This document shows positions 33,564 to 45,220 of a stretch of 64,000 bases of DNA, piece by piece (position 1 is the first letter of the stretch; each line of letters opens with the position of its first letter). This DNA is from Ditylenchus dipsaci. Taxonomy: Eukaryota; Nematoda; Chromadorea; Rhabditida; Anguinidae. Location of the stretch: NCBI GenBank assembly GCA_004194705.1, contig SADC01001042.1, positions 1-64,000 of the forward strand, written 5' to 3'. A program made the position numbers and the translations under genes. Below the pieces are notes generated by a model. The model was not told the DNA's origin. It made no database searches and saw only the letters and a list, made by a program, of their open reading frames with translations.

Positions 33564-33967
33564 TTAGGTTACCTGGTTGTGCCTGGCTTGTACTGGTTGG
33601 TGTCGAGAGTTTCTAGGATTGGTGTTGCTGTTGACCAGGTGAAGGGCTTCCCCTGTAGCCTGCAAAGAAGAACGGCCAGTGGTTGAGGAGGAGGAAGTTG
33701 ATTGGTGTTGATTTGCAGCTGACACATGTTGCGCCTGGTGTCTTTTTCTGGCAGCACCGGTCAATCGCCTCACCATTGCAGCTGATGAAAGGGTTGGTTT
33801 GTTGGGGGTGGAATGTGCGGTGGGTTCTCCTGGGACACCTCCTGCCACACTACCAGCTGCTGCAACACACGTTTGCTTCGTTGCGCTGCTGGTGCTATTC
33901 AAAGCAGCAGGACTACTAGCTGGGCTGTTTGTTTTGGGCTGCTGCTGCTGCTCGACGCCCTTGCGGC
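33564..33967 (-). CDS. Low-complexity Ser/Thr/Gln-rich protein exon, partial
   Basis: An open exon of about 134 codons follows a good acceptor (TTCTATTCAG) at 33967. It begins SRKGVEQQQQPK and continues with SSPAALNSTSSATK, a Val/Gly/Ala stretch, VRRLTGAARKRHQ and STSSSSTTGRSS. It either ends at TAA 33564-33566 or splices out at CAG|GTAACC a few bases earlier. GC is much higher than the flanks, which supports coding. The composition suggests a disordered region of a larger protein whose other exons I could not find. It lies on the same strand as the kinase relics, but a link is unproven. Confidence 0.5.
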
Positions 33968-34222
33968 TCTGAATAGAACAAATATCATCGATAAGAGAGT
34001 TAACTATAACACTAATACATAGACAGTCAGGCTAAATAAAAGTTGGGTTCTTTTTTGAAGGTAGAGAAAAAGTATATTTTGAAAGAGCGTGACAAGAGAA
34101 ATTTTGGGATGACAGACAAATTTAGATGCAGCGAGGGAAAGAGCCGCTAAAGCAACCATAGAAAATGAGAAATCGATTATGCATACGCGCTAAAAGTATA
34201 CGCGAAGAGAGATACATAGAAG

Positions 34223-34239
34223 NNNNNNNNNNNNNNNNN
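34223..34239. other. Assembly gap (17 N)
   Basis: Seventeen undetermined bases. The sequence on the right resumes inside an SH2-like segment, so the gap probably reflects collapsed or unresolved tandem copies. Confidence 0.95.
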
Positions 34240-34990
34240 AAAGTCGCCAAGCTGCTCATGGAGAGTCCTAGTGTCTTTCAATGAAAGCGAGCTTAACTAA
34301 ATAATGAGTTAAAAAGATAAAGAAAAAAAACACACCGATGGTAATCACCCAGGACGACCTGACGTTAGACTGTTAGTACGATTGAATGTTCTCCAAAAAA
34401 AACCCTGAAATTATCACAGTTTACCCAATAAAACGATCGGAATAGATGCATACCGGCCAATCTTCAGAAACGACTTCAAAGAAACGAACTACGTTGGACG
34501 AAATAGGCGACGCATCAGTCCAGCTTCTGCCATTGACTCTTCGATTTTGTACTTAGTGACACGTTCGCACTGAACATGCAAAAGAATATTAAAAGTCTAC
34601 ATAATTGTTCTGACTGTTTTGATAGCAGCTTTGTCCTGTTTGCTGTGGCATCTTGACGTACCCAGCGTAGACTTCACCGAAAGGACCTTTGACCAGCTTT
34701 TTTGAGGCTCTATTTGTTTATATCGGAATTCCCACCTGTAAAAGCAAACAATCGCAAGTTAAAAATAATGAAAAATGAAATCAGTCGTACTTGGCGATGC
34801 AAAGCAGTAAAAAGGCGCAGTGGTATTTAAAAGAATGGTCGCTTGTAGTCGACATAGAAATGAATGAGACCTGCAATATAACAAACTGCGAAGACTTTTC
34901 TGAGTTCGAATCGATGGCACAAGTGTTGGTTGAATGCAACAGAAAATGACAGGATTACACACGACTCCGTGTATTTTCTCCAACTACCAC
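34240..34990 (-). pseudogene. SH2-tyrosine kinase relic, copy B
   Basis: Read on the minus strand: an SH2 C-terminal segment (about 34900-34790, YIAGLIHFYVDYKRPFF), then after an acceptor at about 34737 the kinase glycine-loop exon with VKGPFGEVYAGYV (about 34690-34650), then the helix-C segment MAEAGLMRRLF (about 34530-34500) and, one frame away, NVVRFFEVVSEDWPV. The order matches cytoplasmic Fer/Fes-like kinases expanded in nematodes. The glycine loop lacks its first glycines and frames are broken between segments. At 34285-34241 an SH2 beta-strand segment (EQLGDF) starts a further copy that runs into the gap. Confidence 0.5.
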
Positions 34991-35257
34991 CTAGTTACAC
35001 GACGCAGCGTTGTGACTGGCGAACTTTCAGCTGTCTAACAGCATCACCTCCTCGCACAGACCACAACGCTGCTCGCGCAACCATCTATGGCAGTAACTGA
35101 GCGACGGAAGAAAGCTGTGAATCAAGTTTATCATTCTGAACATATACAACAAACAGGACTAAATACAACATACGATTGACAACCACAAAAATCCGCAGAA
35201 CACTTCTTATGACTTCTGAGAACGATTGAACATCTCCCCAATGGAACACCTAAGTTA

Positions 35258-35865
35258 TTACACTATGTCCGGCTCAAAAAAGATGAATATTGGAACGCTC
35301 ACCAAGAGACCTTGCATAGGACGTACGCACCCGACAAAGACGCAGTGAGTAGATTTGTTCGTAGTACTCTGCAACCGAATTCGCTGTCCACCAATGTCGG
35401 AGTCGAGAAGACGTATTGACGTACCAAGCGTAGACATTACCGAAAGCATATTGGCACAGCTTTTCTTCCAGCTCAATTGAAGCATGTCGCCATTCACACA
35501 TCTAAAACAAACAATTGCAAAATGAAAATGATGCAAATAGAATCAGTCGTACTTAGTGAACGACAGCAGTAAAAAAAGGCAGTTGTGTTTGGAGAATGGC
35601 TGCTTGCAGTCAGCGTAGAAATCAATAAGACCTTTGATAGCACCAAACTGCAAAGACTTTCCTGAGATCAATTGCCAGAGTGCTGAATGCAACAGAAAAT
35701 GGCGCAACTCATTTCCCCACGCACATGCAAGCACATCTTGAAATGAAGAATTTTTAAGCTGAGAAAATAGTCTTGCAACAATACCTGCCGATCATCATCG
35801 CTTTTTAGTTTTGGTGGTTCGAACGCATAAGTCGCCATTCTGCTTAAGGAGAGTTCTAAAGTTTT
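35258..35865 (-). pseudogene. SH2-tyrosine kinase relic, copy A
   Basis: On the minus strand: an SH2 start with LLKQNGDLCVRTTKTK (about 35855-35805), the SH2 end FGAIKGLIDFYADCKQPF (about 35665-35610), then a glycine-loop exon with IELEEKLCQYAFGNVYAWYV (about 35480-35425). Segment order and spacing match copy B. The sequence CQYAFGNV replaces the expected GxGxFGxV. Stops and frame changes lie between segments, and no catalytic loop (HRDL) or DFG was found downstream. Confidence 0.5.
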
Positions 35866-36269
35866 AACATGAAAATCTGAATGACATGAACATGAAATAT
35901 TTTTAGACAGAAATCAGTTGTTTGATCCCGTCTGCATTTAAAAAAATTCACTGCTGCTGAAATTCAGAAGAAAGATATTTTTAGAATCGTAGGACTTTTT
36001 TGTTTGAAACCAATTTTGAAAATCCAAGAGAAGTTCAATAATCAGTAAAAAATTTTTGAATTTAGTACTTAATTTGTGCAGCTTGCATAAGCTTTCGACC
36101 TTATTTTGCCTTTTTTGTAAAATAAAAAAGGCGAAAAAACATGCAAAATATCCCGAAAAGCAAAGTTTGCCTTTAGGAAATGTCTTATTTTCAGTAGGTT
36201 TTCAGTCATCTATATGCAAAACTGTTAAATTACACGTAGGGTGAGCTTATGTGTTGATCATTAACTTTT

Positions 36270-36470
36270 TATACAGCTTTTCAAACGGATTCGTGTTCAG
36301 AATGGTCTATTTGCTTACAAACCGCTCTTAAAATAAAAAGGACACAGTCTAATGTTAAATTCAAAAAAAGTCGAAAATTTCAATTTGAATGTTTTTTCTT
36401 TCAATTTTCACTAAAAACGGTCATTTCTTAAGCAAATCGACTACGCTGAAGATGAGTTCAACGTGTAATC
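36270..36470. mobile_element. Inverted-repeat element of the foldback family
   Basis: ACGGATTCGTGTTCAGAATG plus GTCTATTTGCTT on the left is matched inverted by AAGCAAATCGACTACGCTGA on the right. The motif is that of the elements at 7430, 11375 and 21105. Confidence 0.5.
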
Positions 36471-37186
36471 CAACAGTTTTGCATAAAAATGACTGAAAAC
36501 TTACCAAAAGTCAAACATTACCTTCGGGAAAAAATTCCACTTCTTGGGCGTTTATGGCAAAAAAGCAACTTTTTTACACTTCTTTGTCATTTTGAATTCA
36601 CAAAAGGGTGATATTTAGGGTACTACGTAATAAATGAAAAATGCCCCCCTAATACGCTGAAAAATACTCCCTTATTTAAAATTGAATTTTTTCTCGAATA
36701 TTTTGTTTATTTTTTAAACTGTTTCAACTATCGTAAAGTCCGAGATGTCAGCTTTCTATCGAGCTATTGAACTTCACTGAATGGGTATAAAAATCAAGAA
36801 ACTGAGAGGTTTGAAAAAATACGAGGAAAACAAAAGTTACTTGATTCAAACTTCTAAATATCTACATTTTTGTAAATATTCAATGGATTTTGATAGCTCG
36901 TTACAAAGCTAAGATCCTAAGCTACACAGTAGTTGAAAACATTTTCAAAAATGTAAAAATTAAGAAAAAAAATTGGATTCTGGGCGGTGATTATTTTTCA
37001 GCGAATCAGGGGGCATTTTTCAGTAATTAAGAAACAAAATTAGATACGACCCTTTACAAAAAGGCAAAATGCTCACCCCCTGATTTGCGGCAGGAAAAAG
37101 TGTTTTTGCGGCAAAAAAAAAATGAGATTCATGCCATTGAGATAACCGAGCAGTCTGTTATGCAAAAGGTGATGTAGACCAAAATA

Positions 37187-37545
37187 CAGGGTGTTTCAAG
37201 AATTTCAACACTTTTAAATCGCCATAACTTTTTTGTAGACCGAATTGTCGAATTTTGTAAACGCAAATCGACTCAGAATGAAAAAGCAATTTTTCCGGTA
37301 TATAAGGTCAATATATAAAGTCAAAAACACGATTAAGCTTGGTCTTCCCTGTGTTTCGGGTGCTGGACTGTGGATGTGCAACGACTAAACCATAGCAGGG
37401 ACCAAGCGAAAATTTTGTTTTTGAAATTTTATACCACAAAAATTGCTTTTCAATTTTGAGTTGGTCTGCGTTCACAGAATTCGAAAATTCGGTATACAAA
37501 AGCTTATGGCGATTTAGAAGTGTTCGAAATTCTTGAAACACCCTG
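37187..37545. mobile_element. Mariner-type MITE with TA duplication
   Basis: CAGGGTGTTTCAAGAATTTC on the left pairs with GAAATTCTTGAAACACCCTG on the right. TIRs extend about 41 nt to the CGCCATAA block. TA flanks both ends (37185-37186 and 37546-37547). It is non-coding and lies 82 nt beyond the stop codon of the neighbouring minus-strand gene, where it may supply 3' UTR sequence. Confidence 0.8.
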
Positions 37546-37626
37546 TAGAACAATTCGCATGTAAACTTTATTTGCGATCTTTTCCGACAATGAACATTTG
37601 CCACACATTCAATATCATCAAATAAA

Positions 37627-38868
37627 CTACCTGTCCGTATCTTCCTCTTTCTTAGAATGCAAGAAATCATTCAACTCTGAGTGCGCTTCCTTGAAGACAT
37701 CGCGAAGCTTGCCAAGTAGTCGAAGTTGGAAAATCCAAGAGTTCTAGATTCCGGTTCGTCCTGAAAAATTACATGAGTCCCAATGTGTAAAAACAGAAGT
37801 TTGCTTACAGGATATTCTTCTTGAATGTTTTCGATTTGGCTGAGAGCTTCGGATGCTTCCAACCTGATTCATTGCATTGTCCTTTAAATCGAATTATGAA
37901 AAAGCTGTGACTCGTAAAACAATGGTGCCAACCCGGTTAAAAATCTGACGGCTTTCCAGAAGGCTTTCCACATCATTTTGTCTTAAACTCGGCTGACTTT
38001 GTTCATCCTTAAGGTTAAGTGATAATTTTGGCTGGAAAAACACAAAATTCTCACATTAGACTTCGCTGGAGAAGAAGGCTTGGTAGCCACTTTGACGGTT
38101 GCCTCAGTTCCAGAAGAAGCACCGGCATCCATGATCTTGCTTACTAAAAGCAAATATCCATGTTAGTGTGAAACATATTCAAGAATGATTACAAATATTC
38201 GAGAAGGCATTGTTCATGCTAGTTTGACGAGCCTTGGCTGCTACCTGCTCTTCTTTCCACTGATGCTCTTGCATAGCTTTTAAATTCATCTTAAACAAAG
38301 ATGTCACGTCAGATTATAAACCATCACAATTTACCGATAATTTCTTTGAGAGACATGGTTTTTTTTGCTTTCGACAAATCTGTTGAAACTTACTTGGAGA
38401 TCTAGAAAAAGTCGTTAATAGAAAAAGTTGTCCATAGGGTCAATGGACGAAAAATTGTACAATCACACAAACCATTTTAACTGTTTTATTTTTAGAAAGC
38501 GCGAATTTAAATTATTGAGATGAAAAATAACCTGTTTTGTCGGTTTCTCGACAGCCAAGTTTTTGACTTGACTCAAATCCGCTAAACAGCACAGTGAAAG
38601 CAAATCAATAATCGTTTTTATGTAAACACACCAAATTCCAGATCGATGTTAGCAAGTGGCGACTGATCATAACATTTGTAGAACGTTAGCTTGCGCTTGG
38701 CCATAGCTATAAAGTCGATTGATAATGTATCTTTTATAAATAAAATATTGAACGCAGGTTTTCATATAGAAATTCAGTGAGCTTACTCTGTGAATACGCT
38801 GCATTTTTTATAAACATAAAGTTTTCAAGACCTGGAGAAATCATATTCCAAAGCTTGTTTGTGCTCAT
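37627..38868 (-). CDS. Unrecognised nine-exon gene, charged coiled-coil-like C-terminus
   Basis: Exons: 38868-38787, 38706-38632, 38581-38532, 38379-38335, 38289-38193, 38143-38055, 38031-37933, 37881-37809, 37760-37627, joined by GT-AG introns whose phases agree. The roughly 240-residue product starts MSTNKLWNMISPG, has a basic patch (MAKRKLTFYKCYDQ, CRKQKKPCLSKKLS), a Ser/Pro linker and an acidic end (SELNDFLHSKKEEDTDR). I do not recognise the family. TATTTTAG lies just before CTGACATG, a fitting trans-splice site for a 5' leader. Two one-base fixes are needed: one extra G near 37863 and one missing C near 37716. An alternative start is the ATG at 38704. Confidence 0.6.
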
Positions 38869-38879
38869 GTCAGCTAAAA

Positions 38880-39500
38880 TATAGTAAATTTTTCATACCC
38901 GTTAGTCTTATGAAGTCAAAAAAAAATGTCAGTCAAAATTTTGAATTTGACCCTACCGGGCAGGAGCAATTTTTTATTAAACTTTAATTACGCAAAATTT
39001 ATCTCATTTGTAATAGAGTAGCTGAACTGCGATCCTGGTCTTGTAGATGACAATGCCAAAAGTTAAGCAAAAATCAAATTTCCCGCGACAAATTTCGGAA
39101 ATTTCATTTTTTAGCCTAAAATTATCCTGATTTTGAACCTATGAACCAAGCATTTTGACATTTTCACTGATATCCCATTTTGAAAATCATCACCCTTACT
39201 TATGGCCATTGTTGTCGTCGTCGTCGTCGTCGTTGGGTCACAAAAAATGTTTGCATGTTCCACTGATCGTATCACAAATCTGTTAACACCATTCGACGCA
39301 GCATGGTCGGTTTCCTTCTTGGAAAACTCTTAAAAGTTAGGATCGGTTGCGTGAAATAAAAGTTATGGCCACTTGAAAGTTGCCAAAAACCACAGGGGGA
39401 CCAAGGCAATTTCGAGTCATTTTTAGATTACCTTGGGGGACCAAGGCATGCAAAATGGTTCGAATCCTGGTGGTAACAACCATCATTATTTTGTCTCGAA
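38880..39500. other. Gene-free stretch
   Basis: Contains a fragment at about 39010-39060 of the 'gagctgaacc-acgatcctgg' repeat seen at 41.8-42.1 kb, and a GTC/GTCG microsatellite at about 39207-39232. Confidence 0.45.
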
Positions 39501-39519
39501 AGGATTAGTTAGTTGAGTT

Positions 39520-40165
39520 TATTGTTAGTAGGTGCCCTGGTAGTGTAGTTAGGTGGCCTGGTAGGGTATGTAGGTGGCCTGTTAGGGTACCTAGGTGCCA
39601 GGTGGGGTAGGTAGATTCCCAGTAAGTATGTAGGTGGCCAAGTAGGGTACTAGGTGACCTGGTAGGGTGGTAAGTGTCTGGTAGGGTAGGTAGGTGGCCC
39701 GGTAGGGTACCTCGGTGGCCTGGTAAGGTACCTAGGTGGCCTGGTAAGTTACCTAGGTGGCCAGGTGGGGTAAGTAGATTCCCACAAGGGTATGTAGTTG
39801 CCTGATAGGGTATGTAGGTGCCAGGTAGGTTATGTAGGTGGCCTGGTAGGGTAGTCAAATGGCCTGGTAGGGTGGGTAAGTGGTCTGTAGGGTAGGTAGG
39901 TATCCGGTAGGGTACCTAGACAGCCTGGTAGGTACCTAGGTGGCCAGGTGGGGTAGGTAGATTCCAGCAGGTATGTAGGTTGCCTGATAGGGTATGTAGG
40001 TTACCAGGTAGGTTATGTAGGTGGCCTGGTAGGGTAGTAAATGGCCTGGTAGGGTGGGTAAGTGGTCTGATAGGGTAGGTAGGTATCCGGGTAGGGTACC
40101 TAGACAGCCTGGTAGGGTACCTAGGTGGCCAGGTGGGGTAGATTTCCAGCAGAGTATGTAGGTTG
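39520..40165. repeat. Minisatellite, GGTAGGGTACCTAGGTGGCC-type units
   Basis: Units of roughly 20-21 nt, such as GGTAGGGTACCTAGGTGGCC, are repeated over about 640 nt. There is higher-order order: a block with CCAGGTGGGGTAG, GATTCC, GTATGTAGGT recurs at about 39590, 39765, 39945 and 40130. Long Pro/Thr/Leu-rich open frames on the minus strand are artefacts of the repeat. Confidence 0.85.
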
Positions 40166-40815
40166 CCTGATAGGACACCGTGGCACCAGGGTCGGGCCCA
40201 GACATCCAGAATGTGGCCAGAACCACGTGAGCACACCCGAAGCACCAGGATTAGACCCAGAACACCAGAATGGGGCCCAAACACCAGGATGAGGATCAAA
40301 CCACGTGGGCACACCAGAACCACCAGGATATGGCCCAGACCAACAAAAGAAGGCCTAAAGCATATAGGCACATCCAAACCACCTGGATCGGGCCCAGACC
40401 GCCAGAATGGGGCTAACCACGTGGGCACACACGAGCTACCAATATAGGGCCCAAATAATGCGCACACACCCAAACCACTAATATCGGCGCCAAGTCCCGG
40501 GATGGGGCCACGTGACCACGTGGGCACACTCAAACCACTGAGATTTGCGTCAAACTACCGGGATAAAGCCGAAGCCGCGTGTGCACACCGAAACCACCAA
40601 TGTCGGGACCGAACAACCAGGATGGGGCTCAAACCACGTAGACACACCCGAACCACCAATATGGGGCCTAAACAAGGTGCACACACCCAATCACTAATAT
40701 CGACGCTAAACCACCGTGATGGGGTCCAAACCACGTAAGCACACCGAACCACCAGGATGGGGCTCAAACCACGTGAGCACACCAAAACCACTAACACGAC
40801 GCCAAACCACATGGC
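40166..40815. repeat. Minisatellite, CCAGGATGGGGC..ACCACGTGGGCACAC units
   Basis: Tandem degenerate units of about 35-45 nt built from ACCACCAGGATGGGGC and AAACCACGTGGGCACACC. It begins and ends abruptly inside the GGTAGG array. Translations are spurious. Confidence 0.85.
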
Positions 40816-41075
40816 GTGGTAGGATATGTAGGTTGCCTGGTAGGGTACGTAGGTGGCTGGTAGGGTAGATAAGTAGGGTAGGTAGGTGACATGGTAGAGT
40901 ATGTATGTGGCAAGGTAAGGTATGTAGATAACCTGCTAGGGTGGTTAAGTGGGCAGATAGGTTATGTAGATGGCTGGGTAGGGTAGACAGGTGGCTACGG
41001 ATGGTTTTTAGTTGGCTTGATAAGGTAGGTATGTTGTCGGGTAGGATAGTAGCATGGCGGTACACAGCATAATAT
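40816..41075. repeat. Minisatellite, GGTAGG type, second block
   Basis: The same GGTAGGGTAGGTAGGTGG-type units as 39520-40165 resume after the CACGTG array. This suggests the CACGTG array was inserted into one GGTAGG array. Confidence 0.75.
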
Positions 41076-41229
41076 GTCATAGCAACTCCTGTTATGCGCC
41101 GCGTAGCGGGGCGGCGCCTTCTAGTATATATATTATTTTGCAGTGTGGGAGCTGTAATGCGGTCTTTGAATGATCTAGAACTTCAGAAAAAATTTTGTTT
41201 TCTCTTGTCTTTATTAAGCCACAAAAAAT

Positions 41230-42115
41230 ATTTCAGTCAAAGTCTTGACTTTGATGCTATCGAACAAGCACTTTGGCAATTTTATATAATTTTTTTTTCA
41301 AATTATATCTCGTTTCTTAGTTCAGAAGCACATTGCGATGCTTGAATAAAACATCTTCAACCTCAAAGATATTTTGGCGTTGATATTTTGGACCACCTGG
41401 ACCCTTTTTAACAGAAAATAACATTTTTAGTTACATTTGAGGACTCTTGCGCTAGCACGCGGCTCTTGGACCCTGTGAGAACCCATTGAACTTATACCCT
41501 CGATGGATCCGCTGAGAGGTGCTGAACACCTTGTTACGTCTTCTTATACGCCTACGCTATCGAGCGGCCATTCCACCCGGTAAAAGTATCAGACCAGCTG
41601 GAAAAAGACCCGTTGAAAGCATGATTTTTTCATATTTTTCAACAAAATTTTGATTTTGTTAAGGACCCGGTGATAGACTCGGACACAAAAGATATGTCAT
41701 TTTGTAGCGTGTACAATGCGCTACAAACCGTCGTTTCTTTTAGGAAACACAACGCCAAATTTTGCCAAAAAATTCAAATTTGCCGCAAAAATTTTCAAAA
41801 AATCACATTTTTGGGCCCAAAATATACCTGATTTGAACCTATCAACGCGGCACTTTGGCATTTTACGGACTTTATTTACGCATTACCACTCATTTTGTAG
41901 CTGAGGAGCTGAACCACGATCCTTGACATCTAAATCGTTCGGCTTTAAATATTTTTTGGTACCCTGGCCTTTTTTAGCCAAAAATAATTTTTTCAGCCAA
42001 ATTTCTGACTTTAAAGCTATCAACGCGGCACTTTGGCATTTTATCAATATTTTATAATACACATCATATGTTTTCTTGTAGCCCAGGAACTGAACCACGA
42101 TCCTGGACATAAAAA
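41230..42115. repeat. Degenerate tandem repeat, about 170-bp unit
   Basis: The blocks CAACGCGGCACTTTGGCATT and GAGCTGAACCACGATCCTTG recur in the same order at about 41838-41925 and 42014-42106. A weaker copy lies at about 41255-41345 and a fragment at 39010. No function is seen. Confidence 0.55.
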
Positions 42116-42596
42116 CCTATGACCCTCACCCACTTTGGACCCGCTATGGCCCAAATATCCAAAAACCCGAAATTTCAAATTTTTAAAAGGCCCGGAAACC
42201 CACTTTTTTGATCTCAACCCAACTTTTAAGATTTTTCCAAGAAGGAAACCGATAAAAGTAGGATAAGGTCATAAATTGGGTTTTTCATTTTTATAAAGTC
42301 AATTCCTCACAGTAAAAAAAAGTGGACATTCCCTGCACTAATTTTCTTAAGGGTAATAACCCCTGTAAGGGGTACCCCTTAGTAGCCAAAATTTTGATTT
42401 TTCAGGGACCCCTAGGAAAGTTTGGGTCAAATCAAAAGTGCTCGACATGGATACCTTCTGGACCTACTTTTTGGTGCTCTACAAGATGGCTGTAACAGAT
42501 TTTTTGATTTAACATATATTTGCCTGATATAGACCTTTAAAACTCAGATTTTGGCCATTTTCGAGCGATCCGGGGCGTAAATGAATGAAAAAAAAA

Positions 42597-42798
42597 TCGA
42601 GTTGAAAACTATGATATAGTATCTGCTGCTAGTTCAGAAGTAAAAATTACTAAAAAAAACATTATTCACATACTGAATATTATATTTATTTTCAAATTGT
42701 CGCTCGTCCTGTGAGTCCCCAACAATGAATCGATGGTTGGATGATGTGTATAAGCAAAATGAGAAATAATCCAAAAGCAAAGAAATATTGTATGTACA
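42597..42798. repeat. 202-bp direct repeat, copy 1
   Basis: TCGAGTTGAAAACTATGATA through GAAATATTGTATGTACA. Copy 2 is at 44857-45058. The two differ only in homopolymer lengths (an A run and C runs). Confidence 0.85.
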
Positions 42799-43174
42799 AA
42801 ACATGGTAAGACAGCCAGAATATACCAATATATGTTTTTTCTAACGTTCTGCCATAAAAGTGGCCCCTTTTATTCCCTTCCCTCCCTATACAGCCCTTAA
42901 TCCCTTCAAAATTCAAAAGGCGCGAATTCAAATTAAATTGTCGCTCGTCCCTGTGAGTCCCAACAATGAATCGATGGTTGGATGATGTGTATAAGCAAAA
43001 TGAGAAATAATCCAAAAGCAAAGAAATATTGTATGTACAAAACATGGTAAGACAGCCAGAATATACCAATATATGTTTTTTCTAACGTTCTGCCATAAAA
43101 GTGGCCCTTTTAGTCCCTTCCCTCCCTATACAGCCTTAATCCCTTCAAAATTCAAAAGGCGCGAATTCAAATTT
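42694..43174. repeat. Tandem duplication, 241-bp unit
   Basis: The unit starting AAATTGTCGCTCGTCC at 42694 restarts at 42935 and runs to about 43174. Units differ in C- and A-run lengths. Part of the unit (GTGGCCCCTTTTATTCCCTT, CCTCCCTATACAGCCC) recurs at about 48940-48985 and inverted at about 57260-57305. Confidence 0.85.
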
Positions 43175-43367
43175 TTCAAATTTTGACTAAAATCCATGAT
43201 ACCCCCCTGTGGTTCGAAAATTTTTTTTTTCACTTTACCGGGAACGACTGGTAAATTCGCGCCTAAATCGGGGTCGAGAAACACGAATATGCAATCGGTT
43301 TTTCAAAATTGTTATCAAAAGTGGGTCAGCCGTGGGGGGGGGGGGTCAAGTAAAGTGTTACCGAAAA

Positions 43368-43837
43368 ATGACCGTTCAATAATTATAGAGCCACCTGCTA
43401 GTTCTATTCATAAATATTGACAGATGGCTTTTATTTCATAAGCAATGAACAGGATGTAAGCCCTGTTCCTCAGCTACAATTTGGTAGGTCAAACTTTTTT
43501 TTGGATTATTCTACGAAAAGTTATGACCATCAAGATAAAAGCGTCGATTTCTAGTCAAAATAAAGGAAAATCTAAAGAAAATGACTGTTTAGCCACATAA
43601 ATAATAGCTTTTCTCAAAAAATTCTCGATGAAAAGATGACATCCATTGCACCATTCGAAAGCTCTTTGATCTCTCTACAAAATGACATGTCGACTATCTG
43701 TTTATAAAAATACAGAGCTGAGAAACGGACGGTTGAAGTTAAAAAAGTGAAAAACCCACCTTTTGTCTTATTTTTAGCCTTTTTTGTCTTGTCGAAATTC
43801 AACCCAAAAATTAGGGTGGCTCTATAATTATTGAACG
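43368..43837. mobile_element. Inverted-repeat element with CCGTTCAATAATTATAGAGC ends
   Basis: CCGTTCAATAATTATAGAGC, followed by CACC, at about 43370 is matched inverted near 43813-43836. No transposase. It lies between the two 202-bp direct repeats. Confidence 0.65.
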
Positions 43838-44856
43838 GAGTGTATTTTAAAAAAAGATTTGAAAGCTGTTTCAAAGGTTTTTGAAATTTTTCGGTCGACA
43901 TGAAAATACCTCTAGACAAATTTTTCAATTTCGCCTCAATTTTTAGTATTGGAAGCCGTTAATTCTGCACCAAATGGTTCAAAAAATTTTCGAGAAAAGG
44001 GTGACCCTGAGAAGTTAAAGACAACTTTATAAACATACTTCTTAGGAAATTTAATTGTTTTATGGCTTTCTTGCCTAGTTCTCGCCTAGTATGCATTGTG
44101 CATACCTAAAATGATATCTTATTAGACGCAGTAGACAATGCTATTTCTCTCCATATAAAAAGATATTTCAAAGAGCTGTAAATATTTTGACTAAAAGACG
44201 TTTTATAATAAAAAATTCATTTTCAAAAGTGGAATTTTTGCGAAATTTTAAAATGGCCTCACAGAGGCTTGGAGCTAAATCATGACTGTTCTAAAATAAT
44301 CCTGTTAAAACCGATAGCACATTTTGAAGAGGAAGAACAGAGCTACACAAGGATGTATTTGCATAAAAATTTCGAAATACTTTTTATGCTTAAACATCTT
44401 TCCAAAAATCCGCAAGGACTTTTCTTCCACCCAGTATATTGTTTTAATGTTTATTCTCTCGAGAGGAATTTTACATATGACAATCAATCTGTACGTCTAA
44501 GATCAGTTTCATAAAAAAATAAGGTACGCTACTTACGAATCCAGTACCAGATTTTGCAATTTACGAGCCAAAAAATTTCATTCATTCTACACTTTAACTA
44601 TAAAATGATTATGTTTATTAAAAGGATTATAACTTCCTAGTGTCCATCCTCTTACAAAAAATTTTGCACTATCTTTTGTATTATTCGGAAAGCTTTTTTA
44701 TGGTGTAATCAAATAATTTGAGGAAGGTTAAATTTTTCATCAAAATGACAAAAATGCGTAAAATTTTATTTATGAAAATGACTTTTTGTTCTAAAAAGTT
44801 TTTTAGGCAAAATATTCACAGCAGATTATCCGAGTCATGGAATTAAATAAAAAAAA

Positions 44857-45058
44857 TCGAGTTGAAAACTATGATATAGTATCTGCTGCTAGTTCAGAAG
44901 TAAAAATTACTAAAAAAACATTATTCACATACTGAATATTATATTTATTTTCAAATTGTCGCTCGTCCCTGTGAGTCCCCAACAATGAATCGATGGTTGG
45001 ATGATGTGTATAAGCAAAATGAGAAATAATCCAAAAGCAAAGAAATATTGTATGTACA
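44857..45058. repeat. 202-bp direct repeat, copy 2
   Basis: Same orientation as copy 1, 2260 bp away. The intervening DNA has no reverse transcriptase or integrase frame, so an LTR pair is not supported. Confidence 0.85.
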
Positions 45059-45220
45059 CGTACTTATAAGACATTTTTTCACTCCTACCTATGCGTATTT
45101 TTTTATAACAATGCGGCTACTCTATTTTTCGTGACTTTCTCTATCCTTTTTATCAAAAAAATTGCATCATCAAACTAATCTAAAGCAAGTTATTTTTGTA
45201 GAAAAAGTCACACTGAAACT

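Noticed and set aside
33300..34200. CRISPR-like or regularly spaced repeats
   Set aside because: No regularly spaced identical repeats here or elsewhere; the genome is eukaryotic.
39505..40533. Long Pro/Thr/Leu-rich frames on the minus strand (up to 205 codons)
   Set aside because: They are read-through of minisatellite units whose length keeps frame; no start context, domain or splice signals.
42597..45058. LTR retrotransposon bounded by the 202-bp direct repeats
   Set aside because: No TG...CA ends, primer binding site, reverse transcriptase or integrase found between them.
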